From assembly GCA_016946835.1 (NCBI GenBank), contig JACVTC010000055.1, forward strand, positions 85,001 through 149,000: a stretch of DNA of 64,000 bases. Direction: 5' to 3'. The position numbers and the translations under genes are program-made. This document shows, in pieces, positions 52,569-64,000 of the stretch; position 1 is the stretch's first letter, and every line of letters begins with the position of its first letter. This DNA is from Neocallimastix lanati (nom. inval.). Its lineage: Eukaryota; Neocallimastigomycota; Neocallimastigomycetes; Neocallimastigales; Neocallimastigaceae. The notes below the pieces were generated by a model. That model had not been told where the DNA came from. It made no database searches and saw only the letters and a program-made list of their open reading frames with translations.

Positions 52569-52940
52569 CATAATTGCGAACTTATTTATTTTATATATTA
52601 CAGATGTAATAAAATAATAAAAACAAATGAATAATGAATAATTAATATATTTATATATAATTTAATTATTAATAAATTATTATAGTTATAATATAAATTA
52701 TTCATATATAAAGTATATAAAGATTGATATATTTAATTATTTATTAGCATTATTAATATATATGTAATATATATATATATTAATTTTTATTTATTTATTT
52801 TTTTTTTTTTCTATTAAAAATTGCCAAATGTATTATATATATATATATATATAAAAGAACTAAATAAATGAAAAATTATTATATTAATTATATGAAGAGG
52901 GTATATAAAATTGAAATGTTAATTTCTTGAGGATAAATAA

Positions 52941-52994
<54 letters not shown>

Positions 52995-53103
52995 TTAAAA
53001 ATAAATGTATTTAATATAAGTAAAATGATATTAACGAAATGATCTTTAAAATAGTATAATTTTAAAAATAAAAAAAAAGGTAAAAAAAAAAAAAAATAAG
53101 TAA
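52367..53103. other. Convergent spacer, CUL4 to C2CD3-like gene
   Basis: Contains (AAT)n at 52476-52566 and poly-A of about 50 at 52942-52992. It should hold both 3' ends. Nothing else seen. Confidence 0.6.
52476..52566. repeat. (AAT)n microsatellite
   Basis: About 30 copies, just downstream of the CUL4 stop. Confidence 0.93.
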
Positions 53104-63568
<10,465 letters not shown>

Positions 63569-64000
63569 GGTTCAAGTTTCGTATTAACAAATTCTTCTGA
63601 AAAATAATGATAATAAAAATTGTAATAATAAAAATGCTAATAATAATACCTCAATAATAAAAATATAGAGACATAATTTTTAGGAAAATATATATATATA
63701 TATATTTATATATATATTTATATTTATATCTATATTTATATTTTAATATGTAAATGTATTAATTGTGATATTAAAAATATTTTTATTGCTAAAGGTATTA
63801 TATGAAAAAATTTAAAAGTTTCTTTAATTTGAATTTGAATGTTTCATTTTATGATAATATTATTTTTAATAATTAAAATGAATATATTAAATATAAAAGT
63901 TCAAAATTTAATTGTTTGTTACAATATTAATTATTTCTGAAAAAATATTCATAATTTACAAAAGTATATAATATGAAATGAAATAAAATTAGTAATCTAA
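63569..64000. other. Upstream region of the C2CD3-like gene
   Basis: AT-rich sequence with a (TA)n-like stretch at 63690-63730. No coding exon is seen up to the right edge; the promoter is expected here but not recognisable. Confidence 0.5.

Overview
The window is nuclear DNA of an extremely A+T-rich eukaryote. Genes are intron-rich (GT–AG introns, often with a poly-T stretch before the AG) and are separated by long tracts of homopolymers and micro- and minisatellites. Several genes are of types known from fungi: an ERT1/AcuK-type Zn2Cys6–PAS regulator, a UPF0658 Golgi membrane protein and a fungal-type ATF/CREB bZIP. Alongside them is a C2CD3-like centriole/cilium gene, which non-flagellated fungi are expected to lack. 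Together with the base composition, the poly-Asn tracts and the gene-poor spacers, this points to a flagellated, very AT-rich fungus, most likely an anaerobic gut fungus (Neocallimastigomycota). That placement is inference; no marker gene fixes the species.

Layout: (1) 1-2660, minus strand, 5' part of a Gyp7/TBC1D15-type Rab-GAP running off the left edge. (2) 6319-6863, plus, SEC61 gamma. (3) 9698-12047, minus, TTC1-like TPR protein. (4) 13865-16493, minus, ERT1/AcuK-like regulator. (5) 19178-21297, minus, UPF0658 membrane protein. (6) 21.3-27.5 kb, gene desert with three GC-richer interspersed elements. (7) 27575-29102, plus, PEX14. (8) 30050-34076, minus, large bZIP factor. (9) 34-38.5 kb, satellite-rich spacer. 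(10) 38513-39646, minus, ESF2/ABT1, divergent from (11) 41034-41574, plus, RPS28. (12) 42885-43244, a short inverted-repeat transposon with a 9-bp target duplication. (13) 45362-46174, plus, secreted Cys-rich, probably GPI-anchored protein. (14) 47871-52366, plus, CUL4 in 14 exons. (15) 53104-63568, minus, a six-exon gene for a 3243-residue C2CD3-like protein; the six exons sum to an exact open frame.

The genes are mostly unrelated housekeeping functions: secretion (SEC61 gamma, UPF0658, Rab-GAP), ribosome production (ESF2, RPS28), ubiquitin ligase scaffold (CUL4), peroxisome import (PEX14), transcription (ERT1-like, bZIP) and flagellum base assembly (C2CD3). No operon-like or defence-like cluster is visible. 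The most interesting signals are PEX14 in a presumed anaerobe, the very large C2CD3, two genes whose first coding exon is only the ATG, a MULE-type miniature transposon, and several tRNA-SINE-like islands that stand out by their base composition.
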